From: an uncultured Peptococcaceae bacterium
GTDB lineage: Bacteria; Bacillota; Peptococcia; DRI-13; UBA5745
Reading direction: 5' to 3'
Assembly: GCA_937873525.1 (NCBI GenBank)
Contig: CALMWJ010000191.1
Location: forward strand, 1 to 36,113
DNA: 36,113 nucleotides
Shown: positions 9,133 to 19,083 of the stretch, one piece after another
How positions within the stretch are numbered: the first letter of the stretch is position 1
How the letters are laid out: each line of letters opens with the position of its first letter
Notes under the pieces: model-generated
Seen by the model: only the letters and a program-made list of their open reading frames with translations
What the model was told of the DNA's origin: nothing
Databases searched by the model: none
Program-made: the position numbers and the translations under genes

Positions 9133-9882
9133 ATGGTACAATACAAGACAGAAGCTCTGGTGCTGCATAGCCGCAAATATAAGGAGGCGGACGGCCTTCT
9201 GACTCTGCTCACCCGGCACCGCGGCAAAGTGTCGGCGGTGGCCAGAGGGATATACAAGCCCGGCAGCAAGCTTCGGGGCGGCGTGCAGCCCTTCAGTCTG
9301 AACGCAATGCTGTTGAATGCAGGCCGCAGCACACTTCATTCCCTGAACCAGAGCGATTGTCTGGAGATGTTCCTTCCGCTGCGCAGCGACCTGGACGCTA
9401 TGGCTGCCGCTTCCTATTGGGCGGAGCTCCTGGAGAGCTTTGCCATGGAAGAGCAGGAGGACACGGGGATGTTTCAATTGGCCCTGGCCGGTTTTTATGG
9501 GCTGGCGGCCTGTCCGGAACCCTTGATGATCCATGCTCTGGAGATCCGGCTGATGAATCGGATGGGGTATGCGCCGTCTTTCCGGGTTTGTGCCGGTTGC
9601 GGCAAGCCGATCGAACCCTCCCCCCAATACAGTTTCTCTGCCGATGCCGGAGGACTGGTTTGCAGCCATTGCCGTTGTGAAGGCCAGCCGGTCATCCGTC
9701 TGGGCCCGGCGGTGATCAGCCTGTGGCAGGGGCTGGAAAACATCAGCCTGGACAAGGTCAACCGGATCCGGCCCCAGCCGGAGGTGCTCGGCCGCCTGGG
9801 CAAGGTATCCCAGGCATGGATTCTTTATCAACTGGGACGGCCCTTGAAATCATGGCAGGTCTTAAAAAAGATGGAGGTGTAA
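9133..9882 (+). CDS. recO: DNA repair protein RecO
   Basis: MVQYKTEALVLHSRKYKEADGLLTLLTRHRGKVSAVARGIYKPGSKLRGGVQPF; CAGCGKP...CSHC zinc motif; position after era. Start ATG 9133 after AGGAG; the ORF track extends to 9037. Confidence 0.93.
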   Translation: MVQYKTEALVLHSRKYKEADGLLTLLTRHRGKVSAVARGIYKPGSKLRGGVQPFSLNAMLLNAGRSTLHSLNQSDCLEMFLPLRSDLDAMAAASYWAELLESFAMEEQEDTGMFQLALAGFYGLAACPEPLMIHALEIRLMNRMGYAPSFRVCAGCGKPIEPSPQYSFSADAGGLVCSHCRCEGQPVIRLGPAVISLWQGLENISLDKVNRIRPQPEVLGRLGKVSQAWILYQLGRPLKSWQVLKKMEV

Positions 9883-9885
9883 AAA

Positions 9886-10419
9886 ATGACAGATTTAGAA
9901 AAAATGGACGCACTCAAGGAACGGATGGATGTGACGTATACCCAGGCCAAGGAGGCTCTGGATGCCAGCGGCGGTGATCTGGCGGCCGCTTTGGTTTATT
10001 TGGAAAAGCAGGCCGAAGCCTCGAAGACGGCGGCTCAGGAAGCCAAAGGCGCCAAGTGGGATAAGGATACGACGGAGAACTTTGTCCGCGGTTTGATCGA
10101 ACAGATCAAAGCGGTGATCCAAGAGGGCAATGTGACCAAAGTCCGGCTCAAACAAGGTGATCATGCGATCATTGAGGTGCCGGCAACGCTAGGCGTCGTC
10201 GGCTTGGGCGTCATCCTGTTCAGCCCCTTGCTGCTGGCCATCGGCGCCATCGGCGCCGCCGCCGCGGTCATGAAAGAAATGTCGCTCGAAATCGAAAGGC
10301 CAGACGGCACCATCGAAAGCCGCAGTCTGAAATTCCCATCTTCCGCCGGCCGGGAAGCAAAGCCGGAAGAAGGGGAGCCCGAAACCAAGGAGAAGGAAGA
10401 CGAACCTGCGGGCGAATAA
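9886..10419 (+). CDS. DUF4342 domain protein with N-terminal UBA/TS-N-like segment
   Basis: N-terminus MDALKERMDVTYTQAKEALDASGGDLAAALVYLEKQ is UBA-like; centre ENFVRGLIEQIKAVIQEGNVTKVRLKQGDHAIIEVPATLGVVGLGVILFSPLLLAIGAIGAAAAVMKEMSLEIER matches a DUF4342 pattern. Confidence 0.8.
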   Translation: MTDLEKMDALKERMDVTYTQAKEALDASGGDLAAALVYLEKQAEASKTAAQEAKGAKWDKDTTENFVRGLIEQIKAVIQEGNVTKVRLKQGDHAIIEVPATLGVVGLGVILFSPLLLAIGAIGAAAAVMKEMSLEIERPDGTIESRSLKFPSSAGREAKPEEGEPETKEKEDEPAGE

Positions 10420-10470
10420 AGCGGCAACGGCTAAAGGCCGGTCTTCCGAGATCAATCCATAGGGTTGGAT

Positions 10471-10512
10471 AAAGCTGCAGCTCCGAAGAAATCCGGACCG
10501 CTGCAGCTTTTC
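10471..10512 (+). terminator. Rho-independent terminator candidate
   Basis: AAAGCTGCAGC / GCTGCAGCTTT perfect 11-bp stem with inner TCCG/CGGA, then a short T-rich tail. Confidence 0.6.
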
Positions 10513-10537
10513 AATGCCTTTTAAAGGAGCGCATGGC

Positions 10538-11899
10538 ATGGCTAAGGATATGACGCAGGGCAGCACAGCAAAGCTGCTGCTCCAGTTTTCATTGCCGCTG
10601 ATCCTGAGCAGCATTCTCCAGCAATTGTATAACGTGATCAACGCCATCGTGGTGGGGCGAGTGATCGGAAAAACGGCTTTGGCCGCGGTGGGCATTGCCG
10701 ATCCAATCATTTCGACGGTCACTTTTTTTATCATGGGGATCTGTATGGGCGCTATGGTTTTGATGGCCCAGTTTTTCGGAAAAAAAGACTATGAAAAACT
10801 TAAACGGGAAATTTCAACCGCCCTGCTTGCGGGAACCGGCTTCACCTTGCTGGTGACCACGGCAGGCATCATGACCTCAGAAAAGTTACTCCGCATGATC
10901 CGGACGCCTGAGGATGTCTTGCCGATGGCCGCGGCATACCTGAACATGATATTTCTCGGTTTGGTTTTTAGTTTTCTATATAATTTCTTTGCCAATGCCA
11001 TGATCGCCACAGGCGAATCCAGGATGCCGCTATGGTTTCTGGCTTTTTCAGTGTTGCTGAATGTCCTGTTGACCTTGCTCTTCGTCCGTCAATGGGGCTG
11101 GGGCATCCGGGGTTCTGCAATGGCCACCGTCATCTCCCAGGCCAGCTGCGCGCTGATCTGCATTGCGTATGTTTATCGTTATGCCCCCCGGATCCGGATC
11201 CTAAACAACGAATGGGCCCTTGATGGGGAACTGCTGAAAACCACGGTACGCTACAGCTGGGCTTCCGCCATTCAGCAAAGCTGCGTCCATCTTGGGAAAC
11301 TGCTGACACAGGGGATCATCAACCCATTAGGGACCGACATCATTGCCGCCTTCAACGGCGCCAGCCGTCTGGAATCCTTTGCGCTGATTCCCGGAGACAG
11401 CATCGGCAACGGAATCACCACCTTTGTTGCCCAAAACGAAGGCGCCGGTGATTCCGGACGCATCTTGGAGGGATACCGGAAAGGCAACCGCCTCGTGACC
11501 GCCTATTACCTGGTCGTCTCAGGACTATTGCTGGGACTGGCCCCCCGGTTGATGGCCCTGTTTGTGTCTGCCGGAGAGGCCGCAGTGATTGACATCGGGT
11601 CCGGATATCTCCGGGCGGTGGCTTCTTTTTACTTGGTGTCCGGTTTTTGTACGGTATTCCAGGGATTTTTCCGAGGCCTGGGCATGATGAACATCACCTT
11701 GATCGGCACAGTCCTGAAAATGGCGGTCCGGGTCCTGCTGGCCTGGATCCTCGTGCCTGACTTTGGTCTGACCAGTCTGGCCTTCTGTGTGGCGGCTGGA
11801 TGGTTTGTGATGGCGGTCTACCAGGGAACGGAGTTTTACCGGTATTTGAGGAATCATCGCATCAAATTTTCAGGTGCGGGAAAATGGAGCTTGTTTTGA
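10538..11899 (+). CDS. MATE family efflux transporter
   Basis: MAKDMTQGSTAKLLLQFSLPLILSSILQQLYNVINAIVVGRVIGKTALAAVGIADPI; about 12 TM segments. ORF track start is 10514. Confidence 0.92.
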   Translation: MAKDMTQGSTAKLLLQFSLPLILSSILQQLYNVINAIVVGRVIGKTALAAVGIADPIISTVTFFIMGICMGAMVLMAQFFGKKDYEKLKREISTALLAGTGFTLLVTTAGIMTSEKLLRMIRTPEDVLPMAAAYLNMIFLGLVFSFLYNFFANAMIATGESRMPLWFLAFSVLLNVLLTLLFVRQWGWGIRGSAMATVISQASCALICIAYVYRYAPRIRILNNEWALDGELLKTTVRYSWASAIQQSCVHLGKLLTQGIINPLGTDIIAAFNGASRLESFALIPGDSIGNGITTFVAQNEGAGDSGRILEGYRKGNRLVTAYYLVVSGLLLGLAPRLMALFVSAGEAAVIDIGSGYLRAVASFYLVSGFCTVFQGFFRGLGMMNITLIGTVLKMAVRVLLAWILVPDFGLTSLAFCVAAGWFVMAVYQGTEFYRYLRNHRIKFSGAGKWSLF

Positions 11900-11950
11900 T
11901 ATTCAGAAATCCGGAAAACTCAAATTTCAGTGGAAGTACAACGGGTTTTA

Positions 11951-11959
11951 TGGCATAAT
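11951..11959 (+). promoter_or_regulatory. Possible extended -10 promoter element for glyQS
   Basis: TGG-CATAAT extended -10; no convincing -35. Confidence 0.35.
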
Positions 11960-11981
11960 AAATGGATGTATAGGACCTTGA

Positions 11982-12051
11982 CCAATGAGGCGCATTGGGG
12001 CTTTGATACGAGGCAGAGGCCGCTCGGACCGTATAAAAGCCCTTGATTTTT
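11982..12051 (+). promoter_or_regulatory. Structured glyQ leader with terminator-like hairpin just upstream of the RBS
   Basis: Hairpin CCAATG-AGGCG-CATTGG (11982-11998), then GGGCTTT-G-ATACG / CGTAT-A-AAAGCCC (11998-12010 / 12030-12042) followed by TTGATTTTT. Confidence 0.55.
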
Positions 12052-12069
12052 GAAAGGAAGTGTAAACCG

Positions 12070-12972
12070 GTGAACTTTCAGGAGATGATTCTGACCTTAA
12101 ACAAATTCTGGGGAGAACAGGGGTGCATCATTCAGCAGCCCTATGATATGGAGAAAGGCGCCGGAACCATGAATCCCGCCACGTTTTTGCGGGCTTTGGG
12201 ACCGGAACCCTGGAATGTGGCGTATGTGGAGCCTTCCCGCCGTCCGGCTGACGGACGGTATGGTGAAAACCCCAACCGTCTCCAGCATTACTTCCAATAT
12301 CAGGTGATCCTCAAGCCCTCCCCGGACAACATCCAGGAGCTGTACCTGCAAAGTCTGGAAATGCTGGGAATCAAAGCCGAGGACCATGACATCCGTTTCG
12401 TGGAGGACAATTGGGAATCCCCCACCCTGGGTGCCTGGGGTTTGGGCTGGGAGGTATGGCTGGATGGCATGGAAGTGACGCAGTTCACCTATTTCCAGCA
12501 ATGCGGCGGCCTGGACTGCCGTCCCGTCAGCGGTGAGATCACCTATGGCATCGAGCGCCTGGCCACCTTCATTCAAGGCAAGGACAGCGTCTTCGACATT
12601 CAGTGGGTGGGCGATGTGACCTATGGCGACATATACCGCCAGAATGAAATCGATTATTCTACGTATAATTTCGAAGTTGCCAATGTGGACATGCTGTTCA
12701 CGCTCTTTGATATGTATGAAAAGGAAGCCATGGCTGTTCTTGAACGGGGACTGGTCCAGCCAGCCTATGATTATGTCCTTAAATGCTCCCATACCTTCAA
12801 CCTTTTGGATGCCCGGGGCGCCATCAGCGTAACCGAACGGACCGGCTTCATCACCCGTGTCCGCAACATGGCAAGAGCCTGTGCCCAGGGTTATGTGGCG
12901 CAACGGGAGGCTTTGGGCTTCCCTCTGATCAAGGAAGCAGAGGCGGGCAAAGGAGGTGTCAGCAATGGCTGA
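12070..12972 (+). CDS. glyQ: Glycyl-tRNA synthetase alpha subunit
   Basis: [47 protein letters not shown]...[21 protein letters not shown] start 12070 preferred (AAAGGAAG RBS). Confidence 0.97.
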   Translation: MNFQEMILTLNKFWGEQGCIIQQPYDMEKGAGTMNPATFLRALGPEPWNVAYVEPSRRPADGRYGENPNRLQHYFQYQVILKPSPDNIQELYLQSLEMLGIKAEDHDIRFVEDNWESPTLGAWGLGWEVWLDGMEVTQFTYFQQCGGLDCRPVSGEITYGIERLATFIQGKDSVFDIQWVGDVTYGDIYRQNEIDYSTYNFEVANVDMLFTLFDMYEKEAMAVLERGLVQPAYDYVLKCSHTFNLLDARGAISVTERTGFITRVRNMARACAQGYVAQREALGFPLIKEAEAGKGGVSNG

Positions 12973-15037
12973 GTATTTATTGGAAATCGGAACGGAAGAA
13001 ATCCCGGCTAAGTTTATGGCCGGCGCTTTGAAGCAGATGGAAGAGACGGCTGGCAAAGCTTTGCTGGAAAAACATATTGCCTTTGAATCCATCAAAGCCA
13101 TGGGGACCCCCCGCCGACTGGCTTTGATCATCTGGGGATTGAGAGAAAAGGGAGAAGACCTGACCGAGGAGGTCAGAGGGCCTTCCAAAAAAGCCGCCTT
13201 TGATGCGGCCGGCAATCCCACCAAGGCTGTCCTGGGCTTTGCCAAGGGACAAGGGGTCGAACCGGCCGATCTGATCATCAAGGAAGCCGCCGGCAATGAA
13301 TATGTTTTTGCTGTCCGCCAGGTCAAAGGACAGGCAACGGCGGCGGTGCTTCCTGACATGATGCTGACGATGATCCAGAACCTCTATTTCCCGAAGCCCA
13401 TGCGCTGGGGGGATTTGGAATTCCGGTTTGCCCGCCCGATCCGTTGGATCGTGTCCATGCTGAACGACCAGGTCCTGCCCTTCGAACTGGCAGGGGTACG
13501 GGCTGGCAACAGGACCCGAGGCCACCGTTTCCTCGGATCGGAGGATGTGGTCCTGTCCGGAGCTTCCCAATATGAAAGCGAACTGGAAGCCCAATATGTA
13601 ATGGTGGATCCTGTCAGGAGGCAGGCAGAGGCCTGGCGGCAGATCCAGGCTGTGGCAGAGGCGAACCAGTCTGTGGTGGAGCCGGACGAAGAGCTGATCG
13701 AAGAGGTCACCTACTTGATCGAATGGCCGACGGCCCTCATGGGCAGCTTCAAAGAAACCTATCTCGAAATCCCTGAAGAAGTGGTCATCACCCCCATGCG
13801 GGAACATCAGCGGTATTTCCCGGTAAGAGACCCACAGGGCAAGCTGATGAACCGTTTCGTGACCGTCCGCAACGGCGGCAGCCGTTGTCTGGATGTGGTT
13901 CAGGCCGGCAACGAGAAAGTTCTGGCGGCACGTCTGGCTGACGCCCGCTTTTTCTGGGATGAAGACCGGAAACAGCCCCTGGAAGCCGGCCTGCACCGCC
14001 TGGATAAAGTTGTTTTCCAGGAAAGGCTCGGCACCATTGGCTACAAGGTTGCGCGGATCGAAGGACTGACCGCTTATCTCGCCGATGCCCTGGCCGTTCC
14101 CGACGAGATCAAGGCCGATGCCCTGAGGGCGGCCCATCTGGCCAAAGCGGACCTGGTCACCAACATGGTCTGCGAATTTACGGAACTGCAAGGGATCATG
14201 GGCCGTTACTATGCGCTGGAGTCCGGAGAAAGACCGGCCGTGGCCCAAGCGATCCTTGAACATTACCAGCCCCGTTTTGCCGGGGACAGCCCGGCGCCCA
14301 GCCAGCCGGGCGCCTTGGTGGCCATCGCCGACAAACTGGACAGCATTGCTGGAATTTTCGCGATTGGCATTGAACCCACTGGATCCCAGGACCCCTATGC
14401 TCTCCGCCGGGCGGCCATGGGCATTTGCCAAACCATCTTGGCCCGGGAGCTGGAAATCGACATGGACAAACTGATTTCCAAGGCCTTGGACCTGTATGGA
14501 TTTGTCATGGATAAAGACAGCAAGCCTGTGATCGCGGCAAAGATCAAAGAATTTTTCGCGGCGCGTCTGCGCAATATTCTGAGTGAAATGGGCCATCGAT
14601 ACGACGTGGTGGATGCTGCCATGGCGGTGGATTGGCAGCTGCTTCAGGCCGTGGTCCGCCGCGCCGAAGCCTTGACCGAGCTGCGGGAGGATACGCATTT
14701 CGCCCGGCTTCTGGCGGTGTTCACCCGGGCCAACAACCTGGCGAAGAAAGGCGGCAGCTGGATCATCGATCCCTCGGTTCTGACGGAGCCTTGCGAAAAA
14801 GAGCTGTATGCAGCGGTTATGCAAGTCCGGGAAAGCCTCGAAAAAACCCATCAGGCGGCCGGTCTCCAAGGCGTGATCCGTCTGCTGTCCGGATTGGCGG
14901 AGCCCATCAACGCATTTTTTGACGGCGTCATGGTCATGGCGGAGGACGAAGCCCTCCGTACGTCCCGTTTGGCATTGCTCCATGCGGTGGTGGACATGAG
15001 CCGCACCGTGGGCGACCTGAGCAAGCTCTGCGATTAA
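12965..15037 (+). CDS. glyS: Glycyl-tRNA synthetase beta subunit
   Basis: [17 protein letters not shown]...; [51 protein letters not shown]. Confidence 0.97.
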   Translation: MAEYLLEIGTEEIPAKFMAGALKQMEETAGKALLEKHIAFESIKAMGTPRRLALIIWGLREKGEDLTEEVRGPSKKAAFDAAGNPTKAVLGFAKGQGVEPADLIIKEAAGNEYVFAVRQVKGQATAAVLPDMMLTMIQNLYFPKPMRWGDLEFRFARPIRWIVSMLNDQVLPFELAGVRAGNRTRGHRFLGSEDVVLSGASQYESELEAQYVMVDPVRRQAEAWRQIQAVAEANQSVVEPDEELIEEVTYLIEWPTALMGSFKETYLEIPEEVVITPMREHQRYFPVRDPQGKLMNRFVTVRNGGSRCLDVVQAGNEKVLAARLADARFFWDEDRKQPLEAGLHRLDKVVFQERLGTIGYKVARIEGLTAYLADALAVPDEIKADALRAAHLAKADLVTNMVCEFTELQGIMGRYYALESGERPAVAQAILEHYQPRFAGDSPAPSQPGALVAIADKLDSIAGIFAIGIEPTGSQDPYALRRAAMGICQTILARELEIDMDKLISKALDLYGFVMDKDSKPVIAAKIKEFFAARLRNILSEMGHRYDVVDAAMAVDWQLLQAVVRRAEALTELREDTHFARLLAVFTRANNLAKKGGSWIIDPSVLTEPCEKELYAAVMQVRESLEKTHQAAGLQGVIRLLSGLAEPINAFFDGVMVMAEDEALRTSRLALLHAVVDMSRTVGDLSKLCD

Positions 15038-15089
15038 GTCCGGCGACAGGGCCGGGACGTTGGAGCGATGTGACCTGTTGCGTTTGCAA

Positions 15090-15118
15090 TTGACAATAGA
15101 AGTCTTAAAATATAAAAT
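15090..15118 (+). promoter_or_regulatory. Sigma-70-type promoter for the liv operon
   Basis: TTGACA - 17 nt - TAAAAT upstream of the substrate-binding protein gene. Confidence 0.75.
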
Positions 15119-15169
15119 GTTACTCGGATATTTGTTCAAAACAAAAAAATGAAGGTAGGGGAAGAAAAG

Positions 15170-16378
15170 ATGAAAATGCGTAAAATGCTGGCAGTAACCT
15201 TATTGCTGGCCTTCGTATTGGTGATGGCTTCAGGCTGCGGCAATACGAATGCAACAAAAACCGATGGCGCCGCAGCAACCGGAACACAGGCTGCAGCCGA
15301 ACCCTCCGAAGTTGTGTTGGGTGCAAACTTTGAACTGTCCGGCCCTGTTGCTGTTTATGGCCAGACCAAAATGAACGGCGTGGAGATCGCCATTGACGAA
15401 ATCAACAAAAACGGCGGTATCCTGGGCAAACAAGTTAAACTGATCAAGTACGACAATAAAGGCGACGATGCGGAAGCCCTGAGCCTGACCACCCGCCTGA
15501 TGACCGAAGACAAAATCGTCACCATGCTCGGTCCTGTCACCAGCGGCCGCGTCATGGTTGCCGTCCCTGTATCCGCTCAGTTCAAGATCCCTCTGGTGAC
15601 CGGATCCGGCACTGCGCCTGCGATCACCGTTGCGGACGGCAAAGTCAATGAATACGCTTTCCGTGTCTGCTATACCGACGCTTATCAGGGCGGCCTGGCC
15701 GGCAAATTTGCCGCCACTTCTTTGGGCGGCAAAACCGCGGCCATGCTGGTCAACCAGAATGACGACTACAGCATCGGTCTGGCAGAAGCCTTCAAGGGCA
15801 CCTTTGAACAAAACGGCGGCCAGGTGATCGAACAGGTCAGCTTCACCAACGACGATCAGAACTTCAACACCGCACTGACCAAGATCATTGCGTCCAATCC
15901 CGACGTGCTGTTCGTTCCCGCCTACTATGAGCAGGATGCCCTCATTACAAAGCAGGCCCGTGAACTGGGCTTCACCAAGCCCATCATCGGCGGCGACGGC
16001 TGGGACAGCGCGGATTACCTGCTCCAGACTGCTGGCGCGGCAGCCTTGCAGGAAGTATATTTTGTGAACCATTACTTCTCCGGCGACAGCGATCCTGCCG
16101 TTAAAGCCTTCGTCGATGCCTACGCAGCGAAGTACAATGAAACGCCTTCCTCGTTCTCCGCACTGGGCTACGACACGGCGATGTTCGTGAAAAACGCCAT
16201 CGAACAGGCCGGATCCCTGGATCCCGTCAAAATCCGTGATGCCATGGCAGCCACCAAGGATTTCCAAGGCATCACCGGCAACCTGACCATGGGTGAAAAC
16301 CATGACCCCATCAAAAGCGCTGTGGTCATTACCTTCGACAAAGACGGCAAACCGATTCTGAAGGAAAAACTCCAATAG
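15170..16378 (+). CDS. livK: ABC transporter substrate-binding lipoprotein, branched-chain amino acid type
   Basis: Lipoprotein signal MKMRKMLAVTLLLAFVLVMASGCGN; LGANFELSGPVAVYGQTKMNGVEIAIDEINKNGGILGKQVKLI (Peripla_BP_6); upstream of LivHMGF. Confidence 0.93.
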   Translation: MKMRKMLAVTLLLAFVLVMASGCGNTNATKTDGAAATGTQAAAEPSEVVLGANFELSGPVAVYGQTKMNGVEIAIDEINKNGGILGKQVKLIKYDNKGDDAEALSLTTRLMTEDKIVTMLGPVTSGRVMVAVPVSAQFKIPLVTGSGTAPAITVADGKVNEYAFRVCYTDAYQGGLAGKFAATSLGGKTAAMLVNQNDDYSIGLAEAFKGTFEQNGGQVIEQVSFTNDDQNFNTALTKIIASNPDVLFVPAYYEQDALITKQARELGFTKPIIGGDGWDSADYLLQTAGAAALQEVYFVNHYFSGDSDPAVKAFVDAYAAKYNETPSSFSALGYDTAMFVKNAIEQAGSLDPVKIRDAMAATKDFQGITGNLTMGENHDPIKSAVVITFDKDGKPILKEKLQ

Positions 16379-16395
16379 TACATATCGTTCAGCGA

Positions 16396-16422
16396 CGGGG
16401 GAGCCTCGGGCTCCCTCGTTTC
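16396..16422 (+). terminator. Intercistronic stem-loop between livK and livH
   Basis: CGGGGGAGCC-TCG-GGCTCCCTCG (10 bp, one G-U) followed by TTTCTC. Confidence 0.55.
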
Positions 16423-16447
16423 TCTATCTGACCAGAAGATATACAGA

Positions 16448-17356
16448 ATGGAGTCGGTAACCATGGAGCAATTCTATGTTTTTCTTCAACAGATGGTCAA
16501 CGGCCTTTCCCTGGGCAGCATTTATGCCTTGATTGCCCTTGGCTATACGATGGTTTATGGCATCATTAAGCTGATCAATTTTGCCCATGGCGATATTTAC
16601 ATGGTCGGTGCTTTTGTCGGATATTTTGCTGTAAACTATCTGCATCTAGGCTTCCTGGGAGCGTTGGGCGTCGCTATGGCCGTTTGTGTTGTCCTGGGAA
16701 TTTTAATCGAACGGATCGCCTATAAACCGCTGCGCAACGCGACACGGATCGCCGCACTGATCACGGCCATTGGTGTATCGTTCCTTTTGGAATACACCAC
16801 CGTATTTGCCTTGGGCGCCCAGTCCCGGGCTTTCCCGGAGGTTCTGAGCAATGTCCGCATCGGACTTTTCGGCAACAAAGTCTTCGTGACAAACAAGGAA
16901 TTATTGATTTATGGCGTTACTCTGGTCCTGATGATCCTCCTCCAGTTTATCGTGAAAAAGACGAAAACCGGCAAAGCCATGCGGGCGGTAGCTTTTGACC
17001 GCGAAGCGGCCATGCTGATGGGGGTTAATATCGACAATACGATTTCAGCCACTTTTGCCCTGGGTTCCGCCCTTGCCGGCGCAGCCGGTGTTTTGGTTGG
17101 GATTTATTATAGTGCGATCAGTCCTTTGATGGGTGTCAACCCCGGCTTGAAGGCTTTTGTCGCAGCCGTTCTGGGCGGTATCGGCAGCATTCCCGGCGCG
17201 GCGCTTGGCGGCGTCGTCATGGGTGTGATCGAGACCATGGTGATCGCTTACGGCCAGTCAACTTATCGCGATGCGGTGGCCTTTGCCATCCTGATCATCA
17301 TATTGATCATCAAACCATCAGGCATCTTTGGTTCCAATGCCCGAGAGAAAGTGTAG
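16448..17356 (+). CDS. livH: Branched-chain amino acid ABC transporter permease LivH (start could be 16463)
   Basis: GLSLGSIYALIALGYTMVYGIIKLINFAHGDIYMVGAF; VNPGLKAFVAAVLGGIGSIPGAALGG. Confidence 0.94.
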   Translation: MESVTMEQFYVFLQQMVNGLSLGSIYALIALGYTMVYGIIKLINFAHGDIYMVGAFVGYFAVNYLHLGFLGALGVAMAVCVVLGILIERIAYKPLRNATRIAALITAIGVSFLLEYTTVFALGAQSRAFPEVLSNVRIGLFGNKVFVTNKELLIYGVTLVLMILLQFIVKKTKTGKAMRAVAFDREAAMLMGVNIDNTISATFALGSALAGAAGVLVGIYYSAISPLMGVNPGLKAFVAAVLGGIGSIPGAALGGVVMGVIETMVIAYGQSTYRDAVAFAILIIILIIKPSGIFGSNAREKV

Positions 17357-17366
17357 GTGGCGGTGT

Positions 17367-18332
17367 ATGAAACGATTATTGACACGCCAAAACATGATCA
17401 TCGCCGCAGTCTTGCTGGCAGTCTACCTGATTGTACAGACCTTGCTGAGCGTAGGGATCATTTCTGCATTCTATGAAACCAATCTGGTTCTGGGCGGCAT
17501 CGGCGTTATTATGGCGGTCAGCTTGAATCTGATCACCGGCTTCGCAGGCCAATTCACACTGGGCCATGCCGGCTTTATGGCCATCGGGGCTTACTTTTCC
17601 GCAGTGATGACGGTCAAGTGGGGGATGCCTTTTGTTCTGGCGCTTCTTGGCGGATCTTGCCTGGCGGCGGTGATGGGCTTTCTGATCGGTCTGCCGACCC
17701 TTCGTCTGAAAGGCGATTATCTGGCGATTGCCACCTTGGGCATGGGCGAGGTGATCCGTGTCGTCTTATTGAATACCAAATATGTGGGCGGGGCCGCCGG
17801 CTTGTTTGGGATCCCCCGTCTGACCAACTGGACCTGGATTTTTGTCTCTGCGGTGGTCACCGTGCTTTGCATCCGGAATCTGCTTTGGTCCTCCTACGGC
17901 CGGGCCTGCATTTCGGTCCGTGAAGATGAAGTGGCGGCGGAAATCATGGGTGTGGACATTACCCGGTACAAGGTCCTTGCCTTTGTGGTCGGCGCTTTCT
18001 TTGCCGGTTTAGGCGGTGGCCTGTATGCCCATTATTATTATTTTCTGCAGCCTGGCGGTTTCGGATTTATGAAATCCATCGAATATCTGGTCATGGTGGT
18101 GCTGGGCGGCATGGGCAGCATGACCGGATCGGTCATGGCCGCCTTGGCGCTCACCGTGATCAACATATTTTTGCAATCCTATGCCGCTATCCGGATGATT
18201 TTATACGCCTTGCTGCTGATCGTCATCATGATATTCAGGCCGGAGGGCCTGATGGGCAGCAAGGAATTCAGTTCTGCGATGTTCAGTCGTTTCGAAAGGA
18301 GGGGTGACCGTGGCTCTGCTGGAGGTCAATAA
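17367..18332 (+). CDS. livM: Branched-chain amino acid ABC transporter permease LivM
   Basis: MAVSLNLITGFAGQFTLGHAGFMAIGAYFSA; VVLGGMGSMTGSVMAA. ORF track start is 17328. Confidence 0.94.
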   Translation: MKRLLTRQNMIIAAVLLAVYLIVQTLLSVGIISAFYETNLVLGGIGVIMAVSLNLITGFAGQFTLGHAGFMAIGAYFSAVMTVKWGMPFVLALLGGSCLAAVMGFLIGLPTLRLKGDYLAIATLGMGEVIRVVLLNTKYVGGAAGLFGIPRLTNWTWIFVSAVVTVLCIRNLLWSSYGRACISVREDEVAAEIMGVDITRYKVLAFVVGAFFAGLGGGLYAHYYYFLQPGGFGFMKSIEYLVMVVLGGMGSMTGSVMAALALTVINIFLQSYAAIRMILYALLLIVIMIFRPEGLMGSKEFSSAMFSRFERRGDRGSAGGQ

Positions 18333-19083
18333 CGTATCCAAGGTATTTGGCGGCTTGTCGGCGGTTACCAACCTCAAAATGAAGCTGGGGGCGGGGGAGC
18401 TGGTTGGGTTGATCGGACCCAACGGCGCCGGCAAAACCACCGTGTTCAATCTTTTGACCGGCGTATACCAGACCACCGCCGGAGATATTGTCTTCGACGG
18501 CAAAAACATCGCCGGCAAAAAGCCTTCCGCCATCAATCAGATGGGGATCGCCCGGACTTTCCAGAATATACGGCTTTTCAGCGATCTCTCGGTGCTGGAC
18601 AATGTCCGGATCGCCTACCATTCCCATGTGGCTTACAAACTGCCGTCGGCTATTTTCCGTTTCGGGAGTTTTTATGCCGAGGAAGAGAAAATGAAGGCAC
18701 GGGCCATCGAGCTCCTGAAAATCTTTCATCTGGACGGAAAAAAAGACGAGATCGCCAAGAATCTGCCTTATGGGGAGCAGCGCCGGCTGGAAATTGCCCG
18801 AGCGCTGGCCACGGAACCCAAGTTCTTGCTTCTGGATGAACCCGCGGCCGGCATGAATCCTCAGGAGACGGCAGAGCTGATGAATCTGATCCGTTGGATC
18901 CGGGATCATTTTGAATTAACGATCCTTCTGATCGAGCATGACATGTCTCTGGTTATGGGCTGCTGTGAGCGGATCTATGTTTTGGAATACGGCCGGGTCA
19001 TCGCCCATGGCGATCCCGAAACCGTCAAGCATAATCCCAAAGTCATTGAAGCCTACCTCGGAGAGGAGGTCACCTATGCTTGA
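18304..19083 (+). CDS. livG: Branched-chain amino acid ABC transporter ATP-binding protein LivG
   Basis: Walker A GPNGAGKTT; LPYGEQRRLEIARALATEPKFLLLDEPAAGMN. Confidence 0.95.
   Translation: MTVALLEVNNVSKVFGGLSAVTNLKMKLGAGELVGLIGPNGAGKTTVFNLLTGVYQTTAGDIVFDGKNIAGKKPSAINQMGIARTFQNIRLFSDLSVLDNVRIAYHSHVAYKLPSAIFRFGSFYAEEEKMKARAIELLKIFHLDGKKDEIAKNLPYGEQRRLEIARALATEPKFLLLDEPAAGMNPQETAELMNLIRWIRDHFELTILLIEHDMSLVMGCCERIYVLEYGRVIAHGDPETVKHNPKVIEAYLGEEVTYA

Noticed and set aside
12011-12051. Glycine T-box riboswitch upstream of glyQ
   Set aside because: CGGACCG is only superficially T-box-like; the TGGN bulge and the full AGGGTGGNACCGCG consensus are absent and the leader seems too short. Kept as a structured leader instead.
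12977-15139. 720-aa minus-strand ORF antisense to glyS
   Set aside because: Its codons are exactly complementary to glyS codons, so it only reflects lack of TTA, CTA and TCA codons in glyS. No domain recognised and the sense gene is certain.
15230-16375. 381-aa minus-strand ORF antisense to livK
   Set aside because: Codon-aligned antisense of livK; shadow ORF.
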